From positions 55,536,270 to 55,600,269 of the forward strand of contig CAIIXF020000001.1 of assembly GCA_903813345.2 (NCBI GenBank): a stretch of 64,000 nucleotides of DNA. Direction: 5' to 3'. The translations under genes were made by a program, and so were the position numbers. The notes under the pieces are model-generated. The model was not told the origin of the DNA, ran no database searches, and worked only from the letters and a program-made list of their open reading frames with translations. Source of the DNA: Owenia fusiformis. Taxonomy: Eukaryota; Annelida; Polychaeta; Sabellida; Oweniidae. Shown piece after piece: positions 22,813 to 37,200 of this stretch (position 1 is the first letter of the stretch; each line of letters starts with the position of its first letter).

Positions 22813-25028
22813 TTGGCAGTTGGTATCAGTAGTACCAAAGTGAGGGGGTGCTCTTTATTTAGTTTCTGCAGAAACGCATTCTCAAAGACTCCATCATGCT
22901 CATGCCCTGCACAGGGGAAGATGGCCCAATAGCAAAAATGGTTCCTCCATAGTTAAGACCAAATGGACCCAAGTGGGCACATAAGACAGATAGCTTCACA
23001 CATATTTTGAGAACATTTGGTTACATTACAATATCAGCCATATTGGTTTAATTTTAAAAAAAGGCATAACCCACAGTAAATCATCAACAAAAGATCTATT
23101 ACTCATATTGGATCTTCCACATTTTATTTCAACTGTATTCAAAACTAAAACTTTCCCATAGAGTGCTAAGACAAAAATTAAATGTTTCTTGACAGTTTGA
23201 GACTCAAAATAGATACAACAACAAGACTCATTTCCAAAATATATATCCCAACATTAAAATTTCCAAAATAATTGGGATCTTTAATAGTTACAAATTGAAG
23301 GTTATATGGATATAAGTCAGTGCCATATACAAATACGTAATTCAAGTCTCTTGAAAACATAATATCTTTAATTCCAGATATAATCATGAATAGAGAGTTT
23401 CCTTATTTGGAAGCTATCGTCTCTGGGTTAGATTAAATATCAAAATATAATTTAGAAGAAATTAACAAATTAGAACATTTTACAGCGCATGAAAATCACA
23501 TTCTCTCTGACCTGTATGTACAAGTTGTATACAGTGTATAGACAGTGCATTAAATATATATCAGATTAAGAGGAACAAAATACACCAAAGCTTTAGCCAG
23601 TTAGTAAAGGATTGAGAACCTAGCCATTATAGGTGGAATAAAGCTCAGAGTTCGTTTTATGCAAGCATTTAAACAAGAGCCCAGAGGGCGGGTGTTTCAG
23701 CTGGCATTCACTTAAAACATTATTTATATAGTGGGTAGGTTTTGTACATATGTTGAAACAGAGTGTATCTTCCTGTATGGATAAAGACACCAAGGTATGA
23801 AAATCATGCATTATCATTACGGATAACTCATGGTTATACCGCATTCTGATTGGTCAGAACATGATAATGCATGCTATGTGTGAATTAATATTATCAATTG
23901 AAATACAAAGGGTGCACAGGTTTATTCAACCTGGTTCTCATCAGAATACAATCATACAAAGCATCTGAACCATTAAATTGAAAATAGCACCATAACACTA
24001 ATACACACACGCTAAATATACCTCAAATTCAATCAAATTATTAAATAAGTTACTTTTAATGACTTGTAAAAAGTTACACTCTTAAAACTAGCATCTACGC
24101 TAATTGTCCGCGAAAGCATCAATATCAAATGTTGAGCACATAGTTAGACTTCCATTGCTAAATTTAAAGCTACATATATCCATACATTCATGCATAGAAC
24201 TACATTTATACAAATCTATATATATATCAGTGTTACTGAACAATATTCAATCAACCTTTACCATTACAACCTATGTATGTACAGTATTTCATTGCATATA
24301 CTTACAAGTATTTTAATACTTAGTTAAATGAACATAATATATAAGTTACAAGTACAAGTATAATAGTTACAAGTACTATCATCATAGTTACAAGTACTAC
24401 CACAAGGAGCAAGAACTATCATAATTGCTACAAGTGTAGTTTTTTTATTCATAATTGTTGAATATTGTTTCAAGTAAATAATGTACATGTACATGAAATA
24501 AGTTGATCAAGAGAGTGTACTAAATATTGGAACGGTTTAGGTTCTATAATTATATAAAGCTAACTGCAAAACATCTAAAGGACCCACCATTAACCATTTA
24601 CAATTACTTTACACTATTTTACACCAAATACTGTTCTTACGAATATAGCAAGCTGCTTATATATCATTACAGACCTGGAGACCAGGTTCATCGTTGTCAG
24701 TCATTCTTTGGAATAATTCTCAAGAGGGGCCAATGTTTTCAATTTAGGGCCTCCACAACTAGTGTATTGTATTTATATGAATTAGTTTTGCAAATAAAAA
24801 CCATTACCTGAAAAACTTACTTGAAACACCAAAAATTCAATCCTGAAGTATTACTTTTTATCACTTCAGTCACATTTATTTCTGAATCTAAACAAAGTCT
24901 TTAAAGATTATGCAACTTGAGATATAAAAGACATTTCATCAACTCTTCAGTTCCGTGTAATAAAGACTACATATATATTTCCACCTATCAGATTTTACAC
25001 AATATTAACTCCTGTATATTTATTCACT

Positions 25029-25208
25029 TCAGATGATTAACTCTACATAGTTTGAAGGCAGCATTCCATGTTGGCCTGTTCTCTCTACAGTACCAGTCAT
25101 CCAGCCCTCATCAATAGCTTCAGAGTTGATGATAATGTCATCTTCATTAAAGCTGACTTCATCATCATCCGCTGCGGTGTAATCGTACACAGCTTTGTAT
25201 CGTGGACC
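25029..25208 (-). CDS. LASP: LASP exon 11 (180 nt incl. stop): C-terminal SH3 domain
   Basis: Acceptor gtgtctttag; TGA at 25031-25029. It encodes a full SH3 fold: [16 protein letters not shown] (ALYDY motif and RT loop), [13 protein letters not shown] and [12 protein letters not shown]. The order and spacing match LASP1 closely. Confidence 0.97.
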   Translation of the reverse strand, partial: GPRYKAVYDYTAADDDEVSFNEDDIIINSEAIDEGWMTGTVERTGQHGMLPSNYVELII

Positions 25209-28200
25209 CTAAAGACACAGATTACGATTATGGCATATTTGATACATACTACATGGTTTATCCCAATATACACATATTTCCACATTCCTTTGCACTTTTG
25301 TCACTGGATATTTTGATATGCATAAAAAGGTCAATTCATATTGAGTTCTTATAGTGGAGGAACCACAGATACTATTTTCTATGCTCCAAAGAAATATTAT
25401 AACATTTTATCTGCCTAAAATGTATGTATGTATGTAAAACCTAAGTAGGCATGCAATGTACAATGTAAGGTAACAGATTGTAGGAAGTTAACATAAATGT
25501 AAACACATTTTTTGGGAATTCCCAATATCCATGGACTAATGTATTTCTCATATTATATTACATAAAGGCAGGCATATAAAACTGGTTGTTAAAGTTGCGT
25601 GTTGGAGTATTATATGGAATTTCCCAGATGTGAATTTTAGCATACATGTAGTTCACTTATGAGAAAAATAACATTTGATAACACCTAAGTGTATTGTGAT
25701 GATTTTACAATATAAAGTAGTGACTGTATTTCATAATGTGTTGTATTTTTAGAGGAGGTTGATGAATGTTACTTACCCCTACTGTAGGAGCTGGTGCAGG
25801 AGGAGCCGGTTCTGGAACTGGGACATAAGCTTGTGGGGGTGGGGGGTTGTATTCTTGTTGGGGTGGCTGATAGGGTGTTGGGTTAGGATCAAACTGGGGT
25901 TGTGTTGAGGGAGGTTGATATCGGTTCTGGGTAGGATCCGGATAGGCTAGTTGTGATGCCTCTTGCTGCAGTTGGTAGGAAGGTTGTGGGGGTGCAGGTT
26001 GTGGGGGTGCAGGTTGGGGTGGTTCAGGCTGAGCAGCTGGGTAGTACGCTTGGGGAGGACCTCGAGCTGCAAATAAACATATATGAGTCCAAATTAGAAT
26101 GTAACATTAATTTCACATGGATGTTATGGAAAAGAGATGGTACTTTGTTACTTTGTGCATTTCATTTACTTTTATGGAAAATAATATGAACATAATTTGA
26201 AGTATTGGATAATTCATCCCGGTAATCTATTTCCCTACACTGTCTGTGTGCAAGTTTGAAAAGGGGTGCATACAGTTTTAATGGAACATTAATTTTAACA
26301 GAAAAAGAGCCCACAAAATATCACAGACAAAAAGACAACAGTTAGAGTAAAAATAAAATAAAAATAGCAAAATAATTTCATAATAACGTAACCAAATATA
26401 TGTTCATGAAATCAGAAACTTTTCAAGTCTTAGGGTATTCTTGTTTTATTTTTTACTTCAACAAATTGTTTATGAGGAAAGCCTCGACAGAATTCTCCCA
26501 CCACGGAAGAGTATTAACTTACAAGGTGCTGGGTAGCTCTCTTCCTCCAGGTTGCCCGCAGAATAACGATCTTTATTCTCAGCTGGCCTAGCAGGACTGG
26601 CACCACCAGCGCCTACTATTGAACCATACTTGTCATTCAGTGGGTCATAGTCATGAATGGAGCCCACTTTTCTCTGAGAACGCTGGGTTGGGTCAATTAC
26701 TGAAACAGACAATGTAAGAAGGTCTCAATATTGGATTGACGTACAGGAATTCCTTCTAATTTCTCAAGCATTTACATATCTAAACATGAGAAATTGATGA
26801 ATTCCTGGCTGGATGTTGGATGGAGCCTAAATGTAACTAATAACAATGCTGAATTAATTAATTAAAGTGCAATCTGTATAAAATAATAATAAACAAGACA
26901 TTAACATGCAAAATGTCACCACCTGCCATTTGTTACAGACAAACCTCTGAAAACCATCAACAAAAAGTCGTAGACTGTAACAATATGTCACACTTTTGTG
27001 ATGACATAAAAACATGTTCTGTATAAAAGCCAAAAAAACTTCAAATTCAAACAAGCAGAATACATAATTGTTAATATAATGCAAAAAGCATATCTACCAA
27101 TACCTCAAGGCTACACTGTCAAGTAACTTGAGAGTTAAGTCTCAACACATTTGATATATGAAGGCTGTATGATGGCCGTAGCTTCACAAAATCGATAAAG
27201 AAAATTTACATCGTACTGCTAATCCCTATTAATTTTATGCTGCATATTCTTGGAAGCTACGGCTACCATATGATTGCCGTAGATCGAATATGACTGAGGC
27301 ATAAAAATCAAGCATGGGAGCAAAGCATTAATCATGGTGAGAAGCACATGCAACAGGTAACTGCAAAAAGCCATGCAGGCAAAATTTTATCTACAATAAG
27401 GATATATCATCAAATAAGAGTGCATAAAATAAAACACAAAATCATGTCACTATCTAATAAGGTAAGATACACACATACACAAGCAGGAGTGGAGATAATT
27501 CAATATTAAAGAACTTAAGCCCAAGGTCAATGGATTGTAGATTACCACAAATCTATTGCATCAAGATTTTGAATGAGGGCGGAAGACCAAATTTAAAGGC
27601 TTGGATTCAATTGCATTAAATCCTCCACAATTCATTGTCATGTGCTTAAATTCTTTTCACACATTACAAAAGATTTTGCATGCGTACATCATTACTAATT
27701 TGCAAGGAAACTTTCTTGTGAGGGGTTTTGCAAGATTTGACATTTTGACCTGCCTTTCTACAGTACCTGTCTTTCTATTCATTATGATTCTTCAGGTATT
27801 TCTAGTTTTAATATCAACTCCCAAATTGAAATCATGAAATTGATGAGGATAATCAATTTCAGTGAATCTCTAATGATTTTACTGAATATCATGCCTAGCT
27901 TTGTGTGAATTCTAGTTCAAACCAATTGACAATGTTATAAACAAGATCATGCTTAGTTGCTGTCATAACTTCCCTATCAGAATTTAATATGCACCCAGTT
28001 GGAAATTTCACTGCACCCAGTTGAGACCTAAATATGCGCCAAGTTAGAAATCTGTTACACCCAAAAGAGACTTAATATGTAGGCACTTAAGATTGGAAAT
28101 AAATATACTACTATATATATATGCGGTCATTTGGAATGCAAACTTCACCCAGATAATTTAATATTCACAAAGTTCAAAGTTATATGCATCTAATTGGAAA

Positions 28201-31200
28201 CTTAAACCCCAAAATGTAAGTTTAGGACATCTCTTGGGGTAGCACAGGAATACAAGTTTATGACAATCAGCAATATATAGCTTTGGACTAATTCCAATGC
28301 CAAATTTAGGTGGGATTGGGAAGAGGGGACCCAAACTTATGCATGTTATCACTCATTTTCAGAGGTTTCAAAATACATAATTAATACATATATTTAGGAC
28401 ATATGCAAGGAAGATGAAACTTACATAAAACACCAAATAGGACCAAACATAGTTAATTGCATTTCACATATATACAAGCAAAACATAATGGACTTTTGCC
28501 CCTACCCAAAAGTAATCATTTTGAAAAGCTCCATTTTCACAAAGGATAGCTAGTACAATGTGTATGTGTTAGGGAAAAGAGAAAATATAAGCTGCAAAAT
28601 GGTTGATAGTTAAATGCATTATCGTGGCTACAAATCGCTATAACAACAAATAATTAATGTTACTATAGGTACGATGTTGCCGTGACAATAATTGCTGCAA
28701 AGTGATGTAGCAACTGTTCAAAGAATATAGCACACTATACATCGAACAGTTACCGAGTAGACATAGTTACCATAACAACAGTGAAGTCTTTCCATGGTAA
28801 CAAATATGAAAACAAGCACAATACTAGTATACAATTGTTACTGTGTACAGATGTGTTGGTGTGTATGACAACAGTTGCTATGATTACCTGGGGGTGGTTC
28901 CCACCTAGGTGCACTAGGTCTTCGTCCTCCATCTATAGACACTTCAGGTTCTGGCAAAATCAATGTTATACCATGCATCATGCAAATGTATAAACTTATT
29001 GCAATTTGTAACTCTTTCACACATCATTCCCATTCATTTGGTCAATACGGAGACTATTCTTTGACACATTGTCACTATGGCAAAATTGTGGAACAACCAG
29101 ATGAACTCCAGTGTATAAATTAAAGGTTATGACCTATTAAAGGCTGTATATGTGATTATGATGCACATACATGTACTAGTCATAGCTAGTCATTCGTGCA
29201 CCTAGTCATTCGTGTAGCTATAGGTAGGAGGTTGGCAAATGCCTTTTGTTCAACAGAAACTGTAAAAATATTGTCTCATAGAATAAAAATCATAACTGGC
29301 TGAAGATTTTATTATTATTTTTAATCCTAGCTACGCCCCTGCTAGTACATGTATTTCTTTAACAATCTGTTATTAAAGTCAAGAGTACAATACACATCAG
29401 TACTATAATATAATAAATATTTTAGAACTGAAACACTATAAATATTTTAGGACTGAAACACTATATTGTTTATTTAGCGATCTTAAATAGAGCTAAAAAT
29501 AAATAATTGAAAAAATGATAAAATAAATATGCTGAATAATGAAAATGTTGCTCTTCAATTGAACATAAGAAAATCATAACTCCTGCTACATGAGAGAACA
29601 AAACACATTAAAAGCTGCAAAATGCAATACCATGCAGTTATATAGAAAATAAAAATTAAATATAAAAAACCCTAATATATAGTTTAGTAGGATACAATGA
29701 ATATTCATGAAACTATTTCCCCTAAATTGAGAATAAAAATGAATTTACAATATTTTCGAGTCTACCGCTAAAAAAATTTTCCAAAACCCTTTTTACTTGT
29801 TACTTAAACAACATTGCTATAAAGCATACTAGTATATCTCTATTTGTACAAGGCAACACGAATATCACAACCCCTAATTTTGGAATAATTTTCTCAATTA
29901 TACTGAAAGCTAGGACTTTCCTTTGTAGATACAATATCATACATATAGTCATAAATGGGACTACTATTTTTGGAATACCTTAATCAAAAGTGAAATGACT
30001 TGCCATTTTGGTAAAATTCACTCTACCATAATTGATTATTCCAATATCAGTGAAATATATTTTTGTGTCACCATGTACATCATGATAGCTTTTTCATGTT
30101 TCTACCCAAATATCTTGCCATAAACAGCCTATAATATACCCTAGTCTTTTCTAAAATCATTAAGGTGCTGTATTCCTTCCTTGTATCTACTCAAATGAAA
30201 AGCATAAACTCACTTGAGAATGTGGGATGCTGTGGCTCCCCTCCCCCTCCCCCTGGCTGTTGTTGTTGTTGTTGCGGCTGTTGTTGTTGTTGGGCCATTG
30301 GGTCGTAATCATTAATAGATCCAGGCTGGCGTTTGTAGTTCGCTGAAATAATAGCACATTAAATTAGAGAACATTATGAGACTTAAGTACATTTTAATAT
30401 TGGAATGGTGTTGAATAAAAAAAAATATCTCATGCATTTATATTTTCTTTAATATCAGATGAATATCAGGGACTCTGTTTTTCACTACTCATGGATAAAA
30501 GGACAAAAACAATATCCCTAAAGGATATCCTCTTCATTATTCTTTGTGTAATGAAAGGGACTTGATCGAATGTAACATTTAAGCTTACAATTGAATACAA
30601 ATAAAAATCATATAAAATATACAATTATAAAAAAACAGACATGGTAGAATGGCTTATTATATAGGGAAGGCAAAGCAAAGCAATTTGTTGGAGACAGGGG
30701 ATTTATCTTTTTTTGCAGTCAGTTTGAAGCAAGTGTACCATAGACATAATTAAAATGTAAGTGTCTATGGACATAATATTCTAACATGTTCTCAAAACCT
30801 TTTCCTCATGAATTTTCTGTACTTATCAAAACACTATAAAATGTTGTGCAAACAAATTCTAAATTGAGTTTTCCACTTCTGACAATTTGACAGTGATTAC
30901 ACAAAGTGAGCTTTATCTGCAACATTTGGGAAAAAATATATGAAACATGTACAAAGAAACTGTGTGAGATACAAAATCAAGTGCTCAATTTAGTGGAATA
31001 GATTCACATCTCAATCAATTCAACACTCATAGTGGTTGGAAATCAACACAGTGTACAAATATCTAGAGAGTAATCTTATCAAAATCCTTACATAAGTGGG
31101 GTGTGGGCATTTAAATACAGGCAGACTGATGCCAGGTCCTTCTTTAGTTACAGTATAAGCTTTCTAATTGACTTTTGAGATTTTGTAAACATGCATTCTT

Positions 31201-34200
31201 TGGTAATGAATATTAGTTGGTAGGACTACATGCTTTATAAAGTTGGCTGTATTTTAGATCCAAAGACATAATTTACCCAAAGTTTGAAAAATAAATTTCC
31301 TATTTTCAAAAAATCATCAGGGGAGAAAACATTTTTTGAATTCGTAACACAAAATCATTCTATACATATTGTTATAACACTCAAAACATGTCAAAATAAA
31401 AACAAATCTGAGAGTAGTCAATATTTTCAAAAAGATTATATTCTTAAAATTTACCTGCTCTCTCACTCTGTGCAAGTCATTCATTCTAATGATATTGATT
31501 CAAAAGTTATATCGTCTGTATCACAGTGCTTAAAGAAAGTGTGCTTTACTGGGAATTAAAGTACTACTTATAGGGTCAAAATTGCAATAGTATGATATTT
31601 TATCACAACAATATCAATTTCTGACGAAAAAGGTTTCTTATCAAAGGAGTGGTATCGATATGGTGAACTTTTTGAACACACGTTTCTCTTAAACAAGTCA
31701 TCAAAACATTCTGAAAATTTTACACATTGTCAATTTAATGGTCATTGTTTGGATGGTAAAATTATAATTTGAAGTATATACTTTTCTCTATATTGTTTTA
31801 GAAAACATCAGACACTTCTTTTGTTCTTGGTATCATATGTTCGGAATGAAATGAAACATCTATTCGAACCTCATTGGAACAAAAGGACATAAACACAATG
31901 TGTTTAGGTCTCTCAATATTGTTATTGTACAAAGGAAAGTTTGATTGATTTTAAAAAAGTATCTCGTTAATGAAATAAAAGGTTTGTCTTATTTTTATCT
32001 ATTTTGGGGGGTTTTGTTTCAAGTTTTTGCATACTATTTGTTAAATCAACCAAAATTTCCTTTGCATAACTATAATATTGAGAGGTCTAAGAAAATGTTG
32101 TTTATGCTATTTTGTTCCAACAAGGTTCGGAAAGACATTTTATTTCATTCTCAAGAACTGGTAGAAATGAACAAAAAACAATTGCACTAAAAAACAAAAA
32201 AGTTAACAAAAAACAGTTATTTAAAATATATATAAATAATTTATAAATAATTTTTGCATTAAATTGTTGCCAATCAGTCATTACAAAAAGGATAGTGTTT
32301 TTTTACTGAATGTTTTAAATAATTGTTTTAAGAGAAAACAGTGTTGAATTCAGTTCACCATATCGATACCTATCCTTTGACAATTTCTTTTGCAAAATTT
32401 GATGCTCAAAGTGGTACTTTAAATACTTCTAATTTACTATGTTATGCCGAGGCTAGGCGTAATATGCTTTGTTATCCTATAGGCATAGGGGTAACAACAG
32501 GGGAAGGGAATTTATATTCTATACTACCTTCCTTTGCTTGGGCTTCTATCTCAGCTGTCACCATTGCAGCCTTAGCTGCAACATGTCCTTTAAACACAAA
32601 CTACATGCATAACTAACTAGGACAGGCAATAACAGTGGTACTCTCATACTAGGGTATGTTCACGCTGGTGCACTCTCACACTATTGGGTATATAAAACTA
32701 TTTTTCCTATGCCAAGTAGAGTTTTAGGGAGATAAGCTTGTAAGATATATCCCGTATCCTGATTTTGAGGTTTCCATATCCAGAACCTCCATATCTCCCG
32801 CCATATCTCCCGCTTCGGTGCATATCTTCCCGCTTCCGGTGCATATCTTCCCACTTCCGGTAATGCAATAAAATGACTTTGCATCTGAATGATTTGTTTA
32901 TTTTTACACCTTGTACTATTGAAATGGTCATATGCCCCCGGAAACTCTACTTGGTATAGGATAAAGCAGTTATGTACGGTCTGTTTGGATATTGGGTTCA
33001 TCCCTCGTGAGATATGCACATCTGCCTTCGGTCCCTACAGTCCCTCAGGTAGATATGCATATCTCCCTCTGGATAAACCCCATATCCAAAACCTCCCAGT
33101 ATATAACCCTCATTTATCACCTCAAAATAGCTATATATTCAGAATGAGAAATCTCATGCACTATAACAGAACCCTATATAAATGCACTATCATAAGAGGA
33201 CTCATAATAACAGCACTATAATATATGGACTCTCCTAATTTGCACTAAGATATTAGAACTCTTGCAATATCTGCACTATAACAAGTCGATTCTTATAATA
33301 TCAGCACTATAATATGAGCTCTTACAATATCTGCACTATAACAGTATCATCAACTCTTGAGGCATCACTCTATTTAATCTATTATAATCCAACACTAGCT
33401 GGATAAGTAGCAGTAGTAGTCTAATAGGGAGACTCACTTGTAGTATGACATTCACCCAAAGCATATGGACTGTTAACTGAAGAACTAACGAACAAGACAC
33501 ACTTGGGCGCAAATAGTGGAGGAACCATAACATACAATTTATTCTGTATTAGCTCTACAACTTACCTATTCATGGAGAGTTAGTTTTGATGATAGTATAA
33601 CAATGTATTATATGAACAAAATATACATACTTAAAGAAAATTAGTAGACCAAAATGTTAAGAATTAAGAAAAATAAAAAGATGGTTTCATACCTGGTCCG
33701 GATTGTTTCCTTGCGCCTTGAAAAAAATAAACAAAAGCATTTCAATGCTGCAACATCACATTTATGCAAAACAAGGCACAAATCTGCACAAAATAACACA
33801 ATAATGACAGTTGTTGCAATTTAGTTCAAACCATTAATGAAATAAAGTAAAATTACTCAAGAAGCAAAGCCAAATAAATAATGATAAATAAATGAAGTAA
33901 ATAATATGTATCACACACTTCGAAGTCAAGTGAATGATGGTTATGATTATCAGGATTATTTGGTCCAAAAAGCATGGAGGAAATACTTGTGTTGGAATGG
34001 CACATTTTGTAAAATCTTGATTCACACTATGCATGCTTTAAACTTGGGGTCATGAACAGAAAAACAATAAAATAAAATATTTGTAACCATGGAGATGACG
34101 TCTTGGAAGGGAATATTATGGACTTAGAAATAGTTAACTTTTTAAGTCAGTTTCTGCTAATGACCCCTTGGGACTAAAGTCGCTTATTATGTATGGCTCT

Positions 34201-37200
34201 TTAGCAATTCTAATGTGTTGCATTACCTTTTCCCTGCTCTCCTTCAACTGGCCTATTCGCCTCCTGTTTGGCTTTATCTTGAATGACATTGTGGTACGAA
34301 ACTTGACTGATGTTTTTCATGTTAGCCCTTATTCTCAGAGTCTCAGGATCATCTGCAACCTCTATCTTCTTGCCTTTGATGTCCTTTTCAAACTGTGCAT
34401 GGTACTTGATCTAAAACAACATGAGCCCAATTAGTGTGAAGTTTTGGCTAGGGTATCAGGAGGGAAGTGAAAATATGGTACTTTGCATGCTGCCCCTTGT
34501 ATGGGAGATTACACAGGCAGTGATTCTGAGGATGTTACCTTGATATAATAATAATAACTAGAGGTGAAATGATCATTATTTGATCTCAGTCTATGGACAA
34601 ATTCAGTCTTAAGTCCAAAAGAAAGCTCAGAATCAGCAACCTATGTGCCCAAGTGGCTGGTGTGTCTACAATGGATAATGCAAAATACGATACATTCCAA
34701 ACATTTGCAATATGCCCTATTATCTATATTTGCATTTTTCGCATTTCAATCAATCTAATTAGTAGTACTATAAAGGAATTCAGCTATAATTTCTTGGTGA
34801 ATATTGTACATAACTACCTATGTTTTAAAATACAATAAAATAATGTTTTTCTAATGAAAATGTTAATATTCCAATCCATAGCCTAAAATTGATATTTCCA
34901 CTTTATGAGTTTGGGATTTGTCTGTTATTTGACTAATATGTTAACAAAACAAATATCTTTAAGGTCTAATGCACAAAAAATCAATTAACGTTATTATCCA
35001 ATTTATCAGGAACTGGTATTGCAACCTTTACAGGATTATGAGTAAGAGGGTATTACTGTAAAAGAATAAAGAAACAACAAATTTCCTATTAGTACATTAT
35101 ACAACAACCAGGGTAAATGCCACAAAATTAAAGTTAAATTAAAATCCTCTCACTATTCCTTGATTCAAGTTCGCTGACCAAATATTCTATTTTGAATTGA
35201 TAGAAAATGAAAGTAAAACAGATTTTCAGACTAGAAATATATTATTTCAGTAGTTTTATTTTTATGTTTTTTTCAGTTATGGTCTAATTATGAAATTTTC
35301 AAAACACTCACTTAAAACCTCTTCCCTTTCCCCGACCATTTTGAGAATTCTAAAACTCTCTGAGTATTTTAGCCATTTTTGCGGAATTTCCCTTTACAAC
35401 AACAAGCATTCTCTACAATTTTTCAAGATGAAGGATGGAAAAAGTGAGTTGTGCTGTAATCAAAATAAAATCAGCGTTTGAAATGTATAATAGCCACTAT
35501 TAAAACAAAATGATGATCATGAAATAAATGGGGCAAATTGTTATGTGTATCAACTAAACTTGTAGCAATGGCCTTGAATCTCTCAAAGTTTTTTTCTCAC
35601 CAGGATTTTCAATATGAATTTCACCAGTTTTGGTCAAAATATCGCAATATTTCAGGGTTGCATGCAATATTCAGATTTTCAATAGGGTTGGCATCTTGGT
35701 GCTCTAATGCTGGGAGATCACTTTTGACTATACCAAAAGGAAATGTGAGAAGTGACAATTCAGAGGCTCTTATATGAACTCATACATGTAAAGACATGTT
35801 AAACCTTGAGATCTGGGACTCAATTCTACATGAAATCGCAGACACTGGCAACATAAATACTATTGATGTTTTAAATGCCCTTTTGGTAACAGATAACCAT
35901 GGGTTTCATAAGCATTTCTGATTACAGTCAACAAGGATTGAAACCCAAAATATACAAAAATAATTTTAAGATGGAAGCAGTTGCTTTTTGGTAAAAAACA
36001 ACAACAAAAGCCACAGAAAATCGACTATTGCCCGCTGTTTATGGAACCCCTGGATGACCTCATTATATTACCAACAAGTAATATCCATTGCAATTAAGAA
36101 ATAGAGATCTAAAATAATATTAATGGTTACTACACAAAAAGGAACTGCAAAACTACAAACAACATTGAACAATAATACAACAATATCAATCATATAATGG
36201 GGAGAATAGGCAATAATTCTTTCAGCCTAGGCCCTCCAATTGTATCAGTAACAGGTGTATTGACATGAATTCAACATGCAAATACGTAACAACATCAATC
36301 GATTAGAAAAATCATGCAAGTTCACAACAGCATGCTAACCGAACTGATCTGTTCAGTATTCTGGCGTATACGTCTAGTCTCTGGATCATCTGCAACTGAA
36401 GTATATTTGCCCTTTTCCCCTTCAAACTTAGCGTGGTACTTCACCTATAAAAGCAGTTGAACTCATTATCCTGAACATTTTCTAAATGTAGATGCCAAAT
36501 TCTCTCAAAATCCAAAAAAATAGAAGCATTTTAGCACCTAATTTCAGGACATAACCAAGGATCAGGTAGATAACTCAGCTGAGATAAATTCCACATTACA
36601 ATTTGTTATGAAGATTTTACATTGCCTAAATTTTGCATTTTTAATCATGAAAATCTTATTTCTACAAGCATCAAGTCTATCATATCAAATCACTCATGAA
36701 ACCTAACATGCTATCTGTCTACAAATTTAATGCAGTCCATCCATCTAATGGTGCAGTATGTGGCAAAATCAAAAAATTCATGATGGCATAACATACAAAT
36801 CAGTGTATAAACTTCACTCTATGTGCTAAAATATTTGCTTTTATATCCCTATCATGGATGGGGTTTCTCGAGTCTTAACTGCCATGATGCGATTCATTAC
36901 TTGAGATCATTGTGACTTGTGGCTCAGCTAAGAGAAAGAGATAACCCATAATTCATAGTTGCAATTATCTCTTCATGCATCACTTTCACTGCTCAAATTT
37001 TCTAACATCTTTTATCTGAATACCACATATCGATATTATGTTTTTATCAACATAAGCATATTCTTTGCATTCTTCTTGATATAAACCACAAGTCATAATA
37101 TTCCAAATTATGCCCCAAAAATTTTGAATCATCCATTTAGTTTCCTCTAGATGTGATCAATAAATGATAATCAACCAATCAGTGATGATGATGCTATCAG

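Larger units (their letters stand above)
18058..25028. other. Repeat-rich intergenic region between DLGAP and LASP (includes LASP 3' UTR)
   Basis: DLGAP (plus) and LASP (minus) converge here. The region is packed with hairpins, a nested 2 kb fold-back, a tandem array and a LASP 3' flank of unknown length. No further gene was recognised. Minus-strand AATAAA signals that could end LASP occur at 24875-24880 and 24444-24449. One at 25019-25024 lies only 4 nt after the stop. Confidence 0.6.
26700..28887. other. LASP intron 8 (2.2 kb)
   Basis: Holds a minus-strand copy of the AACAAATGGCAGGT repeat (26886-26995), the 27170-27302 repeat, and GCACCCAGTTGG-type motifs near 27990-28060 resembling the interior of the 6822-7026 element. 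No coding signal. Confidence 0.6.
30343..33692. other. LASP intron 6 (3.3 kb) with two exon-like segments and two fold-backs
   Basis: Phase 1 intron containing the candidate 39 and 60 nt cassette exons, a 740 bp inverted-repeat element (31641-32380) and a 260 bp palindrome (32705-32963) next to a hairpin-family copy (32964-33115). Confidence 0.65.

Noticed and set aside
32341-32616. Plus-strand 91-residue open frame opposite the 60 nt candidate exon
   Set aside because: It starts in a fold-back element and shows no conserved residues; the minus-strand reading fits the LASP frame better.
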